NCBI RefSeq assembly: GCF_000150955.2 | Contig: NC_011671.1 | Span: 372,001-436,000 of the forward strand | Length of the DNA stretch: 64,000 nt | Direction: 5' to 3' | Source: Phaeodactylum tricornutum CCAP 1055/1 | Taxonomy: Eukaryota; Bacillariophyta; Bacillariophyceae; Surirellales; Neidiaceae | In this document: one piece after another, positions 42,363 through 54,420 of the stretch | Position numbering within the stretch: position 1 is the first letter of the stretch | How the letters are laid out: each line of letters starts with the position of its first letter | Notes under the pieces: generated by a model | Database searches by the model: none | Told to the model about the DNA's origin: nothing | The model's input: only the letters and a program-made list of their open reading frames with translations | Position numbers and translations under genes: made by a program

Positions 42363-45103
42363 CTACTTGTGTTCCTCTCTCAATTGCTTGAGCATCGCGA
42401 TCATCTCATCAATCTTTTTCTCACCCTCGACCTGATTTTCCCGATTGCGGATGTTGACCGAGCCGTTGGCGACCTCGGCCTTGCCTACGACAAACTGAAA
42501 GTTATACTGCGCTACCTGTGCATTGCGAACCTTCTTTTGAAATGTATTCTTCGAGGTATCGACATCCACATAGAAACCTTCGGCATGGAGTTTCGCACGA
42601 ATATCTTCGCTGTAATCGAAAAATTCGGCATGAACCGGCACGAGCATCACTTGTCGAGGACTCAGCCAGAATGGCCACTTTCCTCCATAGTGTTCGCACA
42701 AGACGGCAAACATGCGCTCCACACTACCAAGCATGGCACGATGGATCATCACTGGCCGAGCAAACTGCTGGCCTTCTTCCTTGCTCGCCGTGGTGTATTG
42801 GAGGTCAAATCGAATGGGTAGTTGGAAATCCAGCTGTACAGTAGCACACTGGTGCACACGATCCATGGCGTCCATAACCTTGATGTCGATTTTGGGTCCA
42901 TAAAAGGCGCCGTCCCCCGGATTTACTCTCCAGCCACCCTTGCCAGCGAACATATCCATGGCGTTCGCCAGGGCTTCCTCCGCGCGCTCCCAAAGCGCAA
43001 CGTCCCCGAGCGCCTTTTGAGGACGTGTGGACAGTTCCAGTTTGTACGTCATTCCGAATGTATCGTAAACATCCTTCATAAAATTAAGCGCATCCACGAC
43101 TTCTTTTTCAATTTGATCCTCGCGGCAGTAAATATGGGCATCATCCTGCTGAAAGCGTCGGACGCGCGTCAAGCCCGTGAGAGCACCGGAAAGTTCGTTG
43201 CGATGCAACACTCCGAAATCGGCAAAACGCAGCGGCAAATCACGGTAGGAACGAATTGAATTGGCGAACATGAGACAGTGACCAGGACAATTCATGGGTT
43301 TCATAGCCCATTCTTGACCTTCCACGTCAAAACAGAACATAGCGTCCTTGTAGTGGAGGGCGTGGCCGGACTTGTGCCACAAATCAAGATTGTAAATGTT
43401 GGGTGTGATGATTTCGTCGTAGCCGCGGTTCCAGTAGTGTGATTTAATAAAATCAATGAGCTTGTTGTAAATGCGGGCTCCGTGCGGCAGCCAAAAGGCG
43501 CTCCCTGCAGATAAGTCATGGAACATTATGAGATCCTGCTTGGCCGCGATACGACGATGATCGCGTTCTTTGGCCTGACAAGAAACACAGAGAATACGAG
43601 TTAGCGTACAATTAAAATGCGTCTGCCCATCAACGTTAATTGTGACAAGCTCAGAAGAATCAGCGGATTGGAAAGTTGTCGGTCACATTGTTTACTCCGA
43701 GAATGAGATTCGTGTATTGTCTTCACTGCTTGTCGTATTATAATTTCTCCACCAACGCAGAACTGAGGCAGGCAGCTCACGTACCTTTTCTTGATTTTCC
43801 TTCCAAACCTTGAGCATTTTCTTGTCGGGGAACGAAATTCCATACATGCGCTGGAGGGTATCGTTGTTGGTATCTCCCAGCCAATTGGTGGCCGAATGCC
43901 GTGTCGCGGCAAAGGCCTTGACCTTGCCGGTATGGGACAGGTGTGGACCCCGACACAGATCTATTAGATCACCACATTTGTAGACGGTGGTGCGGGATCC
44001 GTCGGGGACCTTGGTAGTAAGAATATTGACCTTGAAGGGATTGTCGGCGAACAACTCCAAGCCTTCCTCCTTGGTAATGACTAGGCGCTCGAACTTTTGC
44101 TTTTGCTTGATAATTTTGCCTACTTCCCCTTCCACGGGGGAGTCTACCAGACAAGAGACAAGAGAATGGTCAGCACGACAGAAAACAGAATCGCTTTTTG
44201 GTAGTACTGCAAGAGTGTCTACTCTGTGGTTGGAGCAATTGACACTGCAACACACAACGTACAATCTTCTTCTCGAAAGGCATCCTTGCCCATGTAGGAA
44301 TCGTAATAGAATCCTCCCGCCAACGGCGGTCCGATGGTCAACTTGCATCCGTAAAGGTGTTCCAATGCCTCTCCCATCATATGAGCCGATGAATGCCAGA
44401 AGACCGTTTTGGCGTCTTGATCATCCTCAAACTTGAGCAATTCCAGTTTGGCCACGTTCCCTACCAAGGGTCTGGTCATATCCCAGAGCAACTGATTTTC
44501 CTGTGCGTCGGACTCGACTCCCCCGTCGGCCATAGCCGCCGACAGTGTATCCTCCACTTCCATACCGTCCTGAGCCTTATCGTAGTCGGCTACAAAGTCC
44601 GCGTAGGTCACCCTAGCCACCGTGGCGGCGTCGGCCAATCCCTGCGCAATCACCCGTGCTACATCCCAGGGCGTCGTCTGCCAGGCCCTAAAGTTCTGGC
44701 CTTCCTGATCCTGCTCCAGTACCTTGCCATCCGGCATGACGACCCGGATGGGTGTCGGCGTTTTCAACGCGAGTTCTGCCGCTCGCGAGGCGCGGATGCG
44801 GTCGTACACGGCGGCACGGGAGGTCAACCAGGCCGGATCGCGGACCCGGACCGTGAAGGAGTCTCGGCCAATTGCCAAGCCCGTACTGGCCATTTTGGGA
44901 CCCCGACCGGCTTGGACTCGACGTCCCGGTGTGAGGCTGGTGGTGGCATCGTTGGAGGTTTCGTGGGAAGCAGCGGTCGACAACGTTCCGACGGGTTGCG
45001 TTTCGCCCGGATACTGCAAGACGGCAAATTTGGGCGTCGCGCCCCAACCGATCGTTTCCGATGGGGAACCCTTTTTCTCCTTTTTGCCGTCGCCCTTGCC
45101 CAT
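42363..45103 (-). CDS. TARS: Threonyl-tRNA synthetase
   Basis: Three exons, 45103-44263, 44143-43785 and 43574-42363, in agreeing phases; 803 residues. Order of domains: a basic N-terminal extension, a TGS domain at about 116-175 ([12 protein letters not shown]), the editing domain with [16 protein letters not shown] (His237 and His241) and [20 protein letters not shown], then the class II catalytic core. Motif 2 is [15 protein letters not shown] and [12 protein letters not shown]; motif 3 is [16 protein letters not shown]. The zinc cysteine lies in [10 protein letters not shown]. The anticodon-binding domain ends [15 protein letters not shown]. No plastid or mitochondrial leader is evident, so this is probably the cytosolic enzyme. 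The start at 45103 gives the basic [12 protein letters not shown] end usual for eukaryotic synthetases. Confidence 0.95.
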
Positions 45104-45697
45104 TTTGGCTTCGTGCGACTATTTTCCTCGGTGGTTCCGAGAATTGTTACTCGCAAATTTAACGAAATGTTGTGCGTTTGAGGTATTTCTGTTGAGGTAT
45201 GATTTGGTGAACACGAGGGAGACAAAAAGCACCACAAAGGAGCGTTCGAAGTTTGTCGGATCCGTCCGTCACGGCGCTCAATGTCCATCGGCTGGTCCGG
45301 GTCGACCACCATTAATTGTCTGTCCAACAAAGGAAAGTCTGTCCGTTGCTCTCCGATGGAACGACTTCTGTAAACCCCTGCTCTGAGAAGAAGGGTTACC
45401 TCCTGCTTTGGACAAGCAAACAGACGGACGGAGGATCACTGTAAGGTACCTCTTCGACTATGGTCCTACCTACCTATCGTTCCAATAAACTACAAATAGT
45501 ACCTTATGTAAAAACGTGAATCTTACTGTTAGCGAGACAATTATTGACGTATCCCTGACGAGAAGGACTCCCACGATTCTTGTCAGTCAGCTACCGGTAT
45601 TCCACTCGTCATGTCAGCGCAACGGCGGTAGTCCCATTCGAACCAACATTACTTCTCCGGAACCATCGTTACAGGTTTTCTCACTGTCATTTCCAAC
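45104..45697. promoter_or_regulatory. Shared upstream region of TARS and KIN17
   Basis: 594 bases between divergent housekeeping genes. Repeated TACCT words (TACCTCTTCG, TCCTACCTACC) occur near 45440-45490. No further site was recognised. Confidence 0.4.
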
Positions 45698-46933
45698 ATG
45701 CCCCAAGCGGAGAAGGGTTCGCTCAAGGACTTGGGCAAACGGATCAAGGCCAAGGGCCTCCAAAAACTCAAATTCTATTGCCAAATGTGCGAAAAGCAGT
45801 GTCGGGATGCGAACGGTTTCAAATGCCACCTCACGTCGGAATCGCATCTCCGCCAAATGCAGATCTTCAGCGCCAACGCCGCGGGAATTATGGACCAGTA
45901 CAGTCGGGAGTTTTGTAAACTCTACGTCGACACCTTGCGCATGCGGCACACCACCAACCGCACCAACGCCAACCAAGTCTACCAGCAAGTCATTCACGAC
46001 AAACAACACGTACACATGAACGCGACCGTCTGGGCTACACTCACCGACTTTGTGCAGTATTTGGGACGGACTGGACAGTGCGTGGTGGAGGACACGGAAC
46101 GGGGTTGGTACGTGACGTACATCGAACGCGATCCCGCCCAACAGGCCCGACGGGAAGCCCTCGAACGTCGATTGTTGGCGGAAGCGTCCGCCGAACGCGA
46201 CCTGGCTGAGAGACTCGAACGGCAGCGTGTGGAAGCCGCTGCCGCACTCGATCGGGTTGGCGGCACGATCCATACCGCCGCGACAAATTTGGAACGCACC
46301 GATGCGGACGGTGCCGCTACGGCGACGGTGCAGCTGACGATCCCCGCACTCGGAACGTCCCAAAAGCCTACGCGGAAACGAATCGCGTCGGTCTTTCAAG
46401 ATGATGAAAACGATGAAACCGATCACGAATGTAACAATCCGCCACTTCCGACACCACTGCCGCCAGCAACAACCGTCCCCGCTTCACTATCGAACAAGAG
46501 GCCTCGCAGCGAGAGCGCGACTCCGATGGCACCTGGCGGAGAGCGCACCGACACCATGGCGGCTACTCCGGGATGGCTCTGTCCAGATATTCTCGTGCGT
46601 ATTGTTCACAAAAAGCTGCAAGGGGGTAAGTTTTTTAAACGCAAGGCGGCAGTGGATAGACTCGTGGATCCCTACACAGCCGAAGTGACCGTGTTGGACT
46701 CGGGTCCCAACACGGATGATGGTGGTGACGTACTACGCCTGGACCAGGATGACTTGGAAACGGTCGTTCCCAAGAGTACCGGTAAAAAGGTACGGATCGT
46801 ACGGGGCCCGCACCAGGGACGCCGAGCGACGCTTCGGGAGTTGGACGCGCGCAAGTATCGAGCCGTGTTGGAATTGTCCGACGGGACACTACTTAAACGG
46901 ATGGACTACGAAGATTTCTCTAAAATTGCGTAG
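45698..46933 (+). CDS. KIN: DNA/RNA-binding protein KIN17
   Basis: Intronless, 411 residues. KIN17 hallmarks are present in order. The C2H2 zinc finger FYCQMCEKQCRDANGFKCH has Cys28 and Cys31 and likely ligands His44 and His50, followed by SESHLRQM. The winged-helix-like KIN17 domain follows (about 52-160), with VHMNATVWATLTDFVQYLG and GWYVTYIERDP. A helical Arg/Glu-rich stretch follows, then a variable acidic linker. The C-terminal tandem SH3/KOW-like part has WLCPDILVRIVHKKLQGG and VRIVRGPHQGRRATL with YRAVLELSDG. KIN17 is nuclear, binds curved DNA and RNA, and works in the DNA damage response and in spliceosome-related steps. Length agrees with the family (about 390-400). Confidence 0.92.
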   Translation: MPQAEKGSLKDLGKRIKAKGLQKLKFYCQMCEKQCRDANGFKCHLTSESHLRQMQIFSANAAGIMDQYSREFCKLYVDTLRMRHTTNRTNANQVYQQVIHDKQHVHMNATVWATLTDFVQYLGRTGQCVVEDTERGWYVTYIERDPAQQARREALERRLLAEASAERDLAERLERQRVEAAAALDRVGGTIHTAATNLERTDADGAATATVQLTIPALGTSQKPTRKRIASVFQDDENDETDHECNNPPLPTPLPPATTVPASLSNKRPRSESATPMAPGGERTDTMAATPGWLCPDILVRIVHKKLQGGKFFKRKAAVDRLVDPYTAEVTVLDSGPNTDDGGDVLRLDQDDLETVVPKSTGKKVRIVRGPHQGRRATLRELDARKYRAVLELSDGTLLKRMDYEDFSKIA

Positions 46934-47387
46934 CCTGATTGAGTTCTGGACCGCTTTTCGAGAATTGGGAGTGAAGCGAATGTTATCCCTTTGAAGCTGG
47001 CGATCCCATCATACAACAAATGAATAGAACGCGACCGGATTAACTCAAAATCCCCGTTTAATTTGGAATGACAAAGCCTATCCAGCTCGGCTTTCATCTT
47101 TGCTTATTGAATCGAATGGATGTTCATGTGTAAGATTAGCTTTGCAAGGTTGAGCGGCTGTGAACGGTAGGGCTTTTTACGGCTCTTTTTCTTGTTCAGT
47201 TGTCACCGAGAAAGTAAAGGGATTTCAATGTGAATGAAGAAAGATAGTAGATATCTTTGCTGTCAGTAACGCTGATTGTATGGATCTTTGGCTTCATTTG
47301 TGTACACACATAGGATTGTTGGCTTCGTTTGCGTTTATCCCCGATGCCTTTCTGTGTGGAACAGGACTAATCGAAACATGAAATCGA
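46934..47387. other. Intergenic between convergent genes, no gene seen
   Basis: 454 bases downstream of KIN17 and of the 5-phosphatase gene. It is AT-richer than its neighbours. No gene or site was recognised. Confidence 0.4.
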
Positions 47388-49689
47388 TCAAGTCTCATTC
47401 ATACTTGCGCCACTCGACGGTTGCATGTCGTTCGAACCACGTCGCTGCTGGTTGGCGATAGTGTATCGATGGACCGCACTACGGCGGTCTTCGCCAGGTC
47501 TGGTCGCCAAGGCTTTGGCTGTATCCATCCACCACGCATCGATCGTACACTGAATCCTTCCCGTCTCCATACCATTCAAGCAGATTGATTCGTCAAGGTC
47601 AACGCTGGTGATTGGATCGTTCCAAACAGCAGTTTGTGCTTGCGATCGACGAAACAGATTTCGGGGTCCTCTCTTCCCTTGCAGATCTCGTTCGGAACCC
47701 GAATTAGTCTCTGGGCTCGTCCGGCGGCAAGAGCGCAGCAGATTCACGAGATTGAACGTGAAGGTTCCCACCACCGAATCTTGGTTGCTCGGATTATAGT
47801 TCATAATCGTCAAGTGTAAGAGCGCACCAGTCAGGTCCAACGAAGAACCATCTGCTCCGTGAGTTTGTATTTGGCAGTGAATCTCTTCCCCGTCCCATTT
47901 TGGTGTATTGGTCGACATTTGCAAACTCGATCGCGGCCAGCCTTGCGCCGTCGTAGCCTGACCACCGACTTTACCCAAAGTCTGGCAAAAAAGTAGACTT
48001 TTCGTTTGCACCCAACGACTGGTACTCACTTGCAATGCATCGGGCGGGGAAGAAACCAAACACAAGTACGGGTTCGGAGGCAAATCTCGATTTGGAAAAA
48101 GCTGGCACGCCATGCCGGAAACGAAGAGTTGCAGCTTGTCGCGATGGGCGACAACGGGCTGACGGAGGTTCGGCTGGCTGTTTCTCCGATGCAGCAATGT
48201 GGATAAATTGATGTGCGAGTGGTTCCGGTGCAGTTTAGGACGCATCCGGAACGAGTCGTTCAAGTCGACGCCAAAAGCGGCCCGAATCGGCTTGTGATCC
48301 GAGGACGCGAAGACATCAATTGGCTCGTACACCAACGGTACCACCCCCTGTTCCATTTGATGCCCGGTCTTCCACAAGATCCGATCGGTATACGATGGTC
48401 GTCTCTTGTCAATGTACTGGTATCCGGGCTGTCGTTCTACTTTGAAGGTGGGTGGAAAATTGCACCGCAACGTTTGAAATCCCACCAGACAGTTTTTATT
48501 CCGGAGTTCCCGTTGCAATTCATCCGCATCGTTCAAAGCTTGCCAGTTTCGTGTTGCGACCCAATTCCACACTCGGGCCTTGTGATCTTCTTCGGACAAA
48601 AAGTGCGACCCGGGCAACTCGGTCCGAAAGTTCAAGTCTCCGAGGACGAACGTGTAGTGAGCCGTCTGCGAAACGTCGTGTAGTTTGGTCTTGGTCCCAC
48701 CCAGAATGTCCCCGAGGCTGCTGCTGCGAATGGCACACTTGCTGGCTCCTTCGTGCGCTTCCAAATGAGTAGTCATAAAGGCCAACCGCGTGTGTTCATT
48801 GACCAGCAGCTCCGTGACGATGCCTCCCTTATTGGCCAATCCTCCGCGTCCCGTATTCTGTGCCGTCGTGCGGAGGACTCGAACGTCAATCTGCTGGGCA
48901 TGTGTAAAGACTTCGAGTCGCATTTGCCCTCGTTGGTAACTAACGACATGCTGGTAGGACGGGAGACTGAGTTCGAGCATTTTGTGCAGCGCGGCCGTTC
49001 CTCCACTCCAGTCGGGAACACCGATACTGGCGGTCTTTTTGGTATGATCACGCGTGGCGGTCAGATTGTTGACCGTATCCAAGGCTTTCTTGACGCCCTT
49101 CTCGAGAATGGGTTGGACGACCGGTACCTGTATACGAATGACGGGTCCCGACGCGGGTCGCCCCCGCCGGTGGGTCAAAGGTCGCCTCCTGCATGCCGAT
49201 GACGATCATATCAAACTGATCCGTGTCGGTGTAACGGGACGCATCCGACGGCACGTCATTGTCTGCCTCCAACGACCGAGTGCTCGTGTTGTTGTTGTTG
49301 TTGTGATTATTGTGGTTGGTACTGCTACTGTAGTGGTAGGATTGGACGGGGTACGGTGCATCTTGACGCAGAACGGCTTGGCAAGCGCCATCCGTGGGAA
49401 TCCAAGCAGCCAAGGAGTCGGGATCGGGTTGCTCGTTGCCCAAATTAGCGGAACAGACCAAGAGTTGTAGTTGCTGCGTGTCCTTCATTCCAGCACGGAC
49501 CGTAACGCAACGGAAGGAATTGCGGACGTGTTTGTGTGTGTACCCAACGAGGGGGAGGGATCCGGCCGGAGCGACTGGAAACAATGAAGCCTCGTCGGGT
49601 AGTCGTGGTGGTGTGCGGGGTTGCGTTGGGTCGTGCTGGGAACGTTTCCGGTTCGGAACTACCGCGAAGCCACCGTAAATCGTGGACAC
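47388..49689 (-). CDS. Inositol polyphosphate 5-phosphatase family protein
   Basis: The N-terminal part (49689 to about 49150) includes DMIVIGMQEATFDPP, the first catalytic motif. The rest continues in another frame from about 49130 with GGLANKGGIVTELL, FMTTHLEAHEG, FVLGDLNFRTEL, RPSYTDRILWKT and SSDHKPIRAAF: the full set of 5-phosphatase motifs, including the Asp/Asn of GDLN and the SDH histidine. A frame change of one base is needed between them. A 52-base intron (GTCGGG to CTCGAG, about 49145-49094) would do it but has a weak donor; a sequence error or true shift is possible. After the catalytic domain, a C2-like segment with VVGTFTFNLVNLLR follows. The N-terminal half has poly-Asn runs. 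The enzyme removes the 5-phosphate of phosphoinositides or inositol phosphates. Confidence 0.82.
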
Positions 49690-50599
49690 CGAAGCCCTCG
49701 TTTGTAGAAACCCTGTCTCTCTCGTCGTTATAGTAGGGACTGCCGATCCTTCGCCGTCACCACCACCGTAGTCACGGTCACTCTAGAGTCTCGTTCGTAA
49801 ATCGTACCGCCGTAGTTCTACAATTCCAGCAGGTTCGGGCATCTCGTGATTGATTGCCTTGAATCCCGCTTTCCACTTCCCGCGCAACGAAAGCAGTTTG
49901 ATTCGTTGTCCACGCACCCCGCCCGCGTGCGCTTCGAACGTACTACACGTACCGTTAGATCTTTTGTTCATAGGCAGATATAGATCGGCAGTATTTGCAA
50001 TCGGGCGCGAAGGGGTTGGGTAGGCGTTCCAGCGCGCAGTGGCGCGACTGTGGGGTTAGTGCTAGAGTAGTTGTGGCGGCGGTAGTCTGGGGGTGTCTCT
50101 CTCCCAAAGTTCCCTCCACAACCCCCCCCACTCTAGCACCTCTCCCAATACGTGCACACACCACTGACACACTTGGGGATTCTTGTTGCAGTCTTCGTCT
50201 CTCTCTCTCTGTGTGTGTTGTGACCATTGTGTGTATAGTATAGTATAGCAGCCTTGTCGAGAGTTGGACGACGGGCATCGTGCAGTAGGGTTTCGTCGCG
50301 CAGGGCATACGTTGGATTGCGCAACGCCCAGTTCCTCCAAAGGCAGGTGTGGTGTGGGGGGACGAGGGACCGTGTGTGACGAACGGTAGGGCAACGCGTG
50401 CGATTCAATTCTAGTGGATTGACTGGTCGGAGCCGCGCCGCACTCTTCCCACCGGTGCTCACCGCCGTGACGCTCCTCCGGAACGCTCTTCCGTCACGAA
50501 ACGTCCCGCACAAGCACACTTTGTGTTGGAACAGGCATTCCTTTGCAACGGTACCATTGCCAAGTCCATCCCCACCAGCGGCTGTTTGCTGCATTCACC
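49690..50599. promoter_or_regulatory. Shared upstream region of 5-phosphatase and Tousled-like kinase genes
   Basis: 910 bases between divergent genes, with a CT/GT microsatellite and a TAGTA repeat, listed separately. Numerous frames overlap here, but none has a domain. Confidence 0.4.
50199..50247. repeat. CT/GT microsatellite and TAGTA repeat
   Basis: A (CT)n run at about 50199-50210 passes straight into a (GT)n run at 50211-50218, followed at about 50234-50247 by three TAGTA units. It lies in the leader region of the kinase gene. Confidence 0.85.
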
Positions 50600-53136
50600 A
50601 TGAACTCCACGTCGCTGGAGCGTCAACTGGAACTCTTGGAAGCACGTTTCACCATGCCGCCACAGTCCGTCACCGTTCCACTCACGGCACAGGGAGCTCC
50701 TACGCCGTCGCCTTCGGAAGCGACACTCGGGTCTCTCAGCAGTCCCACCGTAGGAATCCGCCACGGCCATTCGCAGCATTCCTTTTCCTTCGATACGCCC
50801 TCGGCTTCCGCTTCGTCGCATCGAGCCGCCAGTCCCCTCCCGTCCGCTGCGATTCGCGCCAAAGCCGCGTCACCGACCAATGCCGCCGTGCGCCTCACGA
50901 GCCTGGAACGATTGCAGCGCGCGACGGAACGCCATCTGGCCAAAGTCCGGGCCCAGTCTCCCGTCGCGGGAGACTCGCAAGGTTCACACTGCACCGTACC
51001 CACCAGTCACTATTCACAAACCCGGCGGACTCGTCTGCCCGACACGGCCAACACTGCCACGACGACGGCGACCACTACCGTTGCTCCGGACCCCACGTCA
51101 CCCACTCGCTCCCGACCCCTACCGGTACGTACATGTATACACACACGGAATGCCGCTTGCTTCGAACGCCTACCGCGGGTTCCCATCAGCGCGTAGTGTA
51201 TTCTGGTATATTTGCCTTTGCATGCTCCTTCACTCACCCGTCACGGACGCATCGTTCGATTTAGGAAGTATCCAAACGCAAATCCGTCCCCGTCAAGCGC
51301 CAGCAACCCTCCGTACGGGATCCCACTACCACCACCACCAGCGGAGGAGGACCCTTGTCGGAACGTCCCAGTCCGACCAACGCCCGCAAGCGCTCCCGGA
51401 CGGCGTCGACCCCCCACGATACGGCGTCCCGGGACCGTTCCACGCCCTCCCGTAAACCCACCGCCCACGGCTCTCTCTACGACTTTTTCAAACTAGCCAC
51501 CAGCGCCAAACCAGCCAATGATGCGAACAACCCAACGACGGTGCCAAATAACAATAATACCAACAACCGCCACGGTGCTGCCGTGACCACCACCGCCACC
51601 AGGGCTCCCGCCGGCAAAGTTATGCCCCTTTCCCCCAGCAAGACCCTAGAGTCGCTCCGCTGCCAGATTCAGGAACTCGAACGTGCCGTCCGGGACAAGG
51701 ACGACCAACTCCGCGCCGTATCCAACAATCGCACACTCCTCCAAGGATCCCTACAAAACGCACTCACCCAATGCCGCAACGAGCTATCCAAACTCCGGAC
51801 CGCCAAGACGGAGCACGAAGAAGCCTCCCGACTCGTCCTGGAAGGTCTCGTCCGCAAACAAGCACAGCACGCGGCAACCGCACTCCGCGCCCAGCTCGCC
51901 GCCGACGGAGCCCGTCTCGGCCGCATTGTCACCACCCACACGGCTTTGCGACTGACGGAAAAGTGGGAAGACGGCTACGCCATCCGCGAACTCGCCGCGC
52001 GTCGGACTGCCCTCGCCCACACTCACGTCACGCTCCAGGCTCGGGCGGACGCCGCCGAGGCGGCGGCCGCCGCCCCCGACCAATCCTCGCCACTCGCGGT
52101 GGCCGAAGCCCTCGAGTCGGTGCGTTGGCACCGCCAGACGGCGCGACAGGCGGAAGCGACCTTGGCGGCGGACGAGCGCGCGCTGCGCGACGCCCAGGCG
52201 GCACACGTCCGGGCGCTCAAGCGCGTCGCCAGCGAAGACGACTCAAAGTTTGTTGGACGACCCAAACTGCACGATCGGTACGTGCTGGAATCGCTACTCG
52301 GGAAAGGGGGGTTTTCGGAAGTGTGGCAAGCCTACGATCTGGTCGCACTCCGACCGGTGGCGGTCAAAATCCATCAACTCGATTCTCGTTGGTCGGCCGC
52401 AAAAAAGGACAACTTTACGAAACACGTCGCGCGAGAATACCGTATTCACCGCAACGTTCGCCACCCCCGCATCGTTTCCCTCTTTGACGTCTTTGAAATT
52501 GATAACGACGCCATTGCGACCGTCTTGGAAGTGTGCGACGGGGCCGATCTAGACGCACTCCTTAAGCTGCAACGCCGGTTACCCGAACGAGATGCCCGCG
52601 CCATTCTGCTGCAAATCTTGTCCGGCATGATGTATCTGAGTCATCCGTCCGAGGACGGTTCTCATCAGGGAATCATTCACTACGACCTCAAGCCGGCCAA
52701 CATCCTCTTTGATCAAAACGGAGACGCGAAAATCACGGACTTTGGCTTGAGTAAGATTATCGACTCACTCGACGAGACCGAAGCCAGCATGGAGCTGACA
52801 TCGCAAGGGGCCGGGACCTACTGGTATTTGCCGCCCGAGTGCTTCGTCACAGACGAAAACGTTCGAATCAGCAACCGGGTGGATGTCTGGTCGATTGGCG
52901 TGATCTTTTACCAAATGTTGTTTGGAAAACGGCCGTTTGGGGATGGCCAATCGCAGGACCGGATCTTGACTGACAATACGATGCTCAACGCGCACTCTGT
53001 CGAATTTCCAGACCAGCCGGTCGTGTCGTCCCAGAGTAAGGATTTTATTCGAGCCTGCTTGACGTACGACCAGTCGTCGCGACCAACGATTGCTGAGCTT
53101 TGCCAAAAACCCTACGTTGTAAGCCGCACGTTCTAA
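50600..53136 (+). CDS. TLK: Tousled-like protein kinase
   Basis: Exons 50600-51124 and 51265-53136 encode 798 residues; the intron is 140 bases. Residues 1-300 are Ser/Thr/Pro-rich and disordered. A coiled coil from about 300 to 500 (ESLRCQIQELERAVRDKDDQ) fits the oligomerisation region of TLKs. The kinase domain begins at about 513: LLGKGGFSEVW loop at 519, VAVKIHQLDSRW with the catalytic Lys, IIHYDLKPANILF (the HYD form of HRD typical of TLK, with Asp at 649), DFGLSKI and LTSQGAGTYWYLPPECF, the TLK signature. GKRPFGDGQSQDRIL follows. TLKs are nuclear, phosphorylate the histone chaperone ASF1 and support chromatin assembly in S phase. Confidence 0.93.
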
Positions 53137-53196
53137 AGAAACAGTCTTAAGCCTTTCTAAATTATAAACACTGATTGTAGTGACAGCGTGGCTGGA

Positions 53197-54420
53197 TCAG
53201 CATCGGTGCGCAGTAAAGCTTGTCAATACGTTAGCGGCTGCCTCGCCAAGTTTCTCCATACGGTAGCCACCTTCCTGGAAAAAGAGTGTTGGAATGCCCG
53301 CTGGAGCATTCTTGGCGATCATTTCGCCCATCCGACAGTAGTCTTCTCCTTGTAGGTGGAATCCCGCCCGCCGAATAGTGCACGGATCCTGATCATACGT
53401 ATCCAAACCCATGGAAATAATTAGCAGCTGGGCTTCGAATCTACAAATCTTGGCCGTAGCCTGCTCCAACGCCACGGCATACTCCTTCCAAGTCGCTCCG
53501 GGAGCCAGCGGCAAATGCAAGGTAGCGCCCATCCCATCACCGGTGCCCGTTTCCTCGGCAAATCCACTGTGGAAAGGATAGTCGAAATCCGGATCGCAGT
53601 GAATACTGACTACCAGTACAGTCGGATCGTCGTAAAATATGGACGCCGTGCCGTTCCCGGCGTGATAATCTACGTCGAGAATGGCGACTTTTGGCTTGAC
53701 CGCTTTGGTGGGATCGCGTATTGTGTACGTTTGCCACAATCGCGCCGCCGCCGCGACGTGATTCACGTAACAGTAGCCACCAAAGCTATCGTATGCGGCG
53801 TGATGTCCCGGGTGCGTGGGAACGGCGTACACCACAACCGCCGGCGGTGCGGCGGACCCCGGGGCGGACAAGGCCCGTTGGACCGCGGCCTCAGTGGTGG
53901 CGGCGTCTTGCACCAATTCCTTCCCAATTCCAGCAAAGATGGGTGTACAATCATCCGTACAGTAGTATCCAACTTGTCCAATAACGTGTTGTGAAGGTCG
54001 ATGCACAGAGTCTCGAGGTAGAGGGCGGTTGGAAGGAATTAATGGTGGCGTCGTCGCAATTCCTTGACCAGATATACCGGGCATACAGCCCGACGGATCC
54101 TGTCCTTCTTCACCGAGGGAATCCCATCGTTCCCATGCCGTGCTAAGGAATTTTAGCAATCCTTGGGAATGAACGCTTGCATAGATAGATAAATCAGATG
54201 CGACGGCCGTGGGAACCACAAACTCGAGGTCACTCGAGGCGGCGGCATGCAGAGAATCGAAAATCAGAGCTCGTCGGAGCCGTGGATGGTTAAACGCATC
54301 CAACGCATCCTTACCCGCTTCCGCTAGCGGTAAAATTGGTTTGCCGCCTTCATCGTACGTTATCTCTAGCGGGTGTTGGGAAGAAACAACCACGAGACGG
54401 AGGGAAGTAGAAGGAGCCAT
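53197..54420 (-). CDS. Histone deacetylase / acetylpolyamine amidohydrolase-like enzyme
   Basis: Intronless, 407 residues. The catalytic motifs are THPGHHAAYDSFGGYCYVNH (His206 and His207 region), LDVDYHAGNGTASIFY and MGLDTYDQDP; Asp251, His253 and Asp340 fit the zinc ligands and Tyr in EGGYRMEKL fits the transition-state tyrosine. DYHAGNGT, in place of the HHGDG of class I deacetylases, is the form in bacterial acetylpolyamine amidohydrolases and the related class IIb enzymes. The substrate may be acetylpolyamines or acetylated protein. The N-terminal 140 residues resemble the family's first subdomain. A linker rich in Pro and Gly (about 105-135) is unusual. No targeting signal is evident. 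Confidence 0.87.
   Translation of the reverse strand: MAPSTSLRLVVVSSQHPLEITYDEGGKPILPLAEAGKDALDAFNHPRLRRALIFDSLHAAASSDLEFVVPTAVASDLSIYASVHSQGLLKFLSTAWERWDSLGEEGQDPSGCMPGISGQGIATTPPLIPSNRPLPRDSVHRPSQHVIGQVGYYCTDDCTPIFAGIGKELVQDAATTEAAVQRALSAPGSAAPPAVVVYAVPTHPGHHAAYDSFGGYCYVNHVAAAARLWQTYTIRDPTKAVKPKVAILDVDYHAGNGTASIFYDDPTVLVVSIHCDPDFDYPFHSGFAEETGTGDGMGATLHLPLAPGATWKEYAVALEQATAKICRFEAQLLIISMGLDTYDQDPCTIRRAGFHLQGEDYCRMGEMIAKNAPAGIPTLFFQEGGYRMEKLGEAAANVLTSFTAHRC

Noticed and set aside
49060-49178. Separate gene start within the 5-phosphatase
   Set aside because: The frame has no ATG here and the first catalytic motif lies upstream, so both halves belong to one gene.
50398-51264. 288-codon frame overlapping the Tousled-like kinase first exon
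   Set aside because: It is a shadow in another frame of a GC-rich disordered region; the kinase frame has good splice sites and continues into the kinase domain.
51771-52487. 238-codon Arg/Gly/Pro-rich frame inside the kinase
   Set aside because: Composition arises from reading the kinase coiled-coil sequence out of frame.
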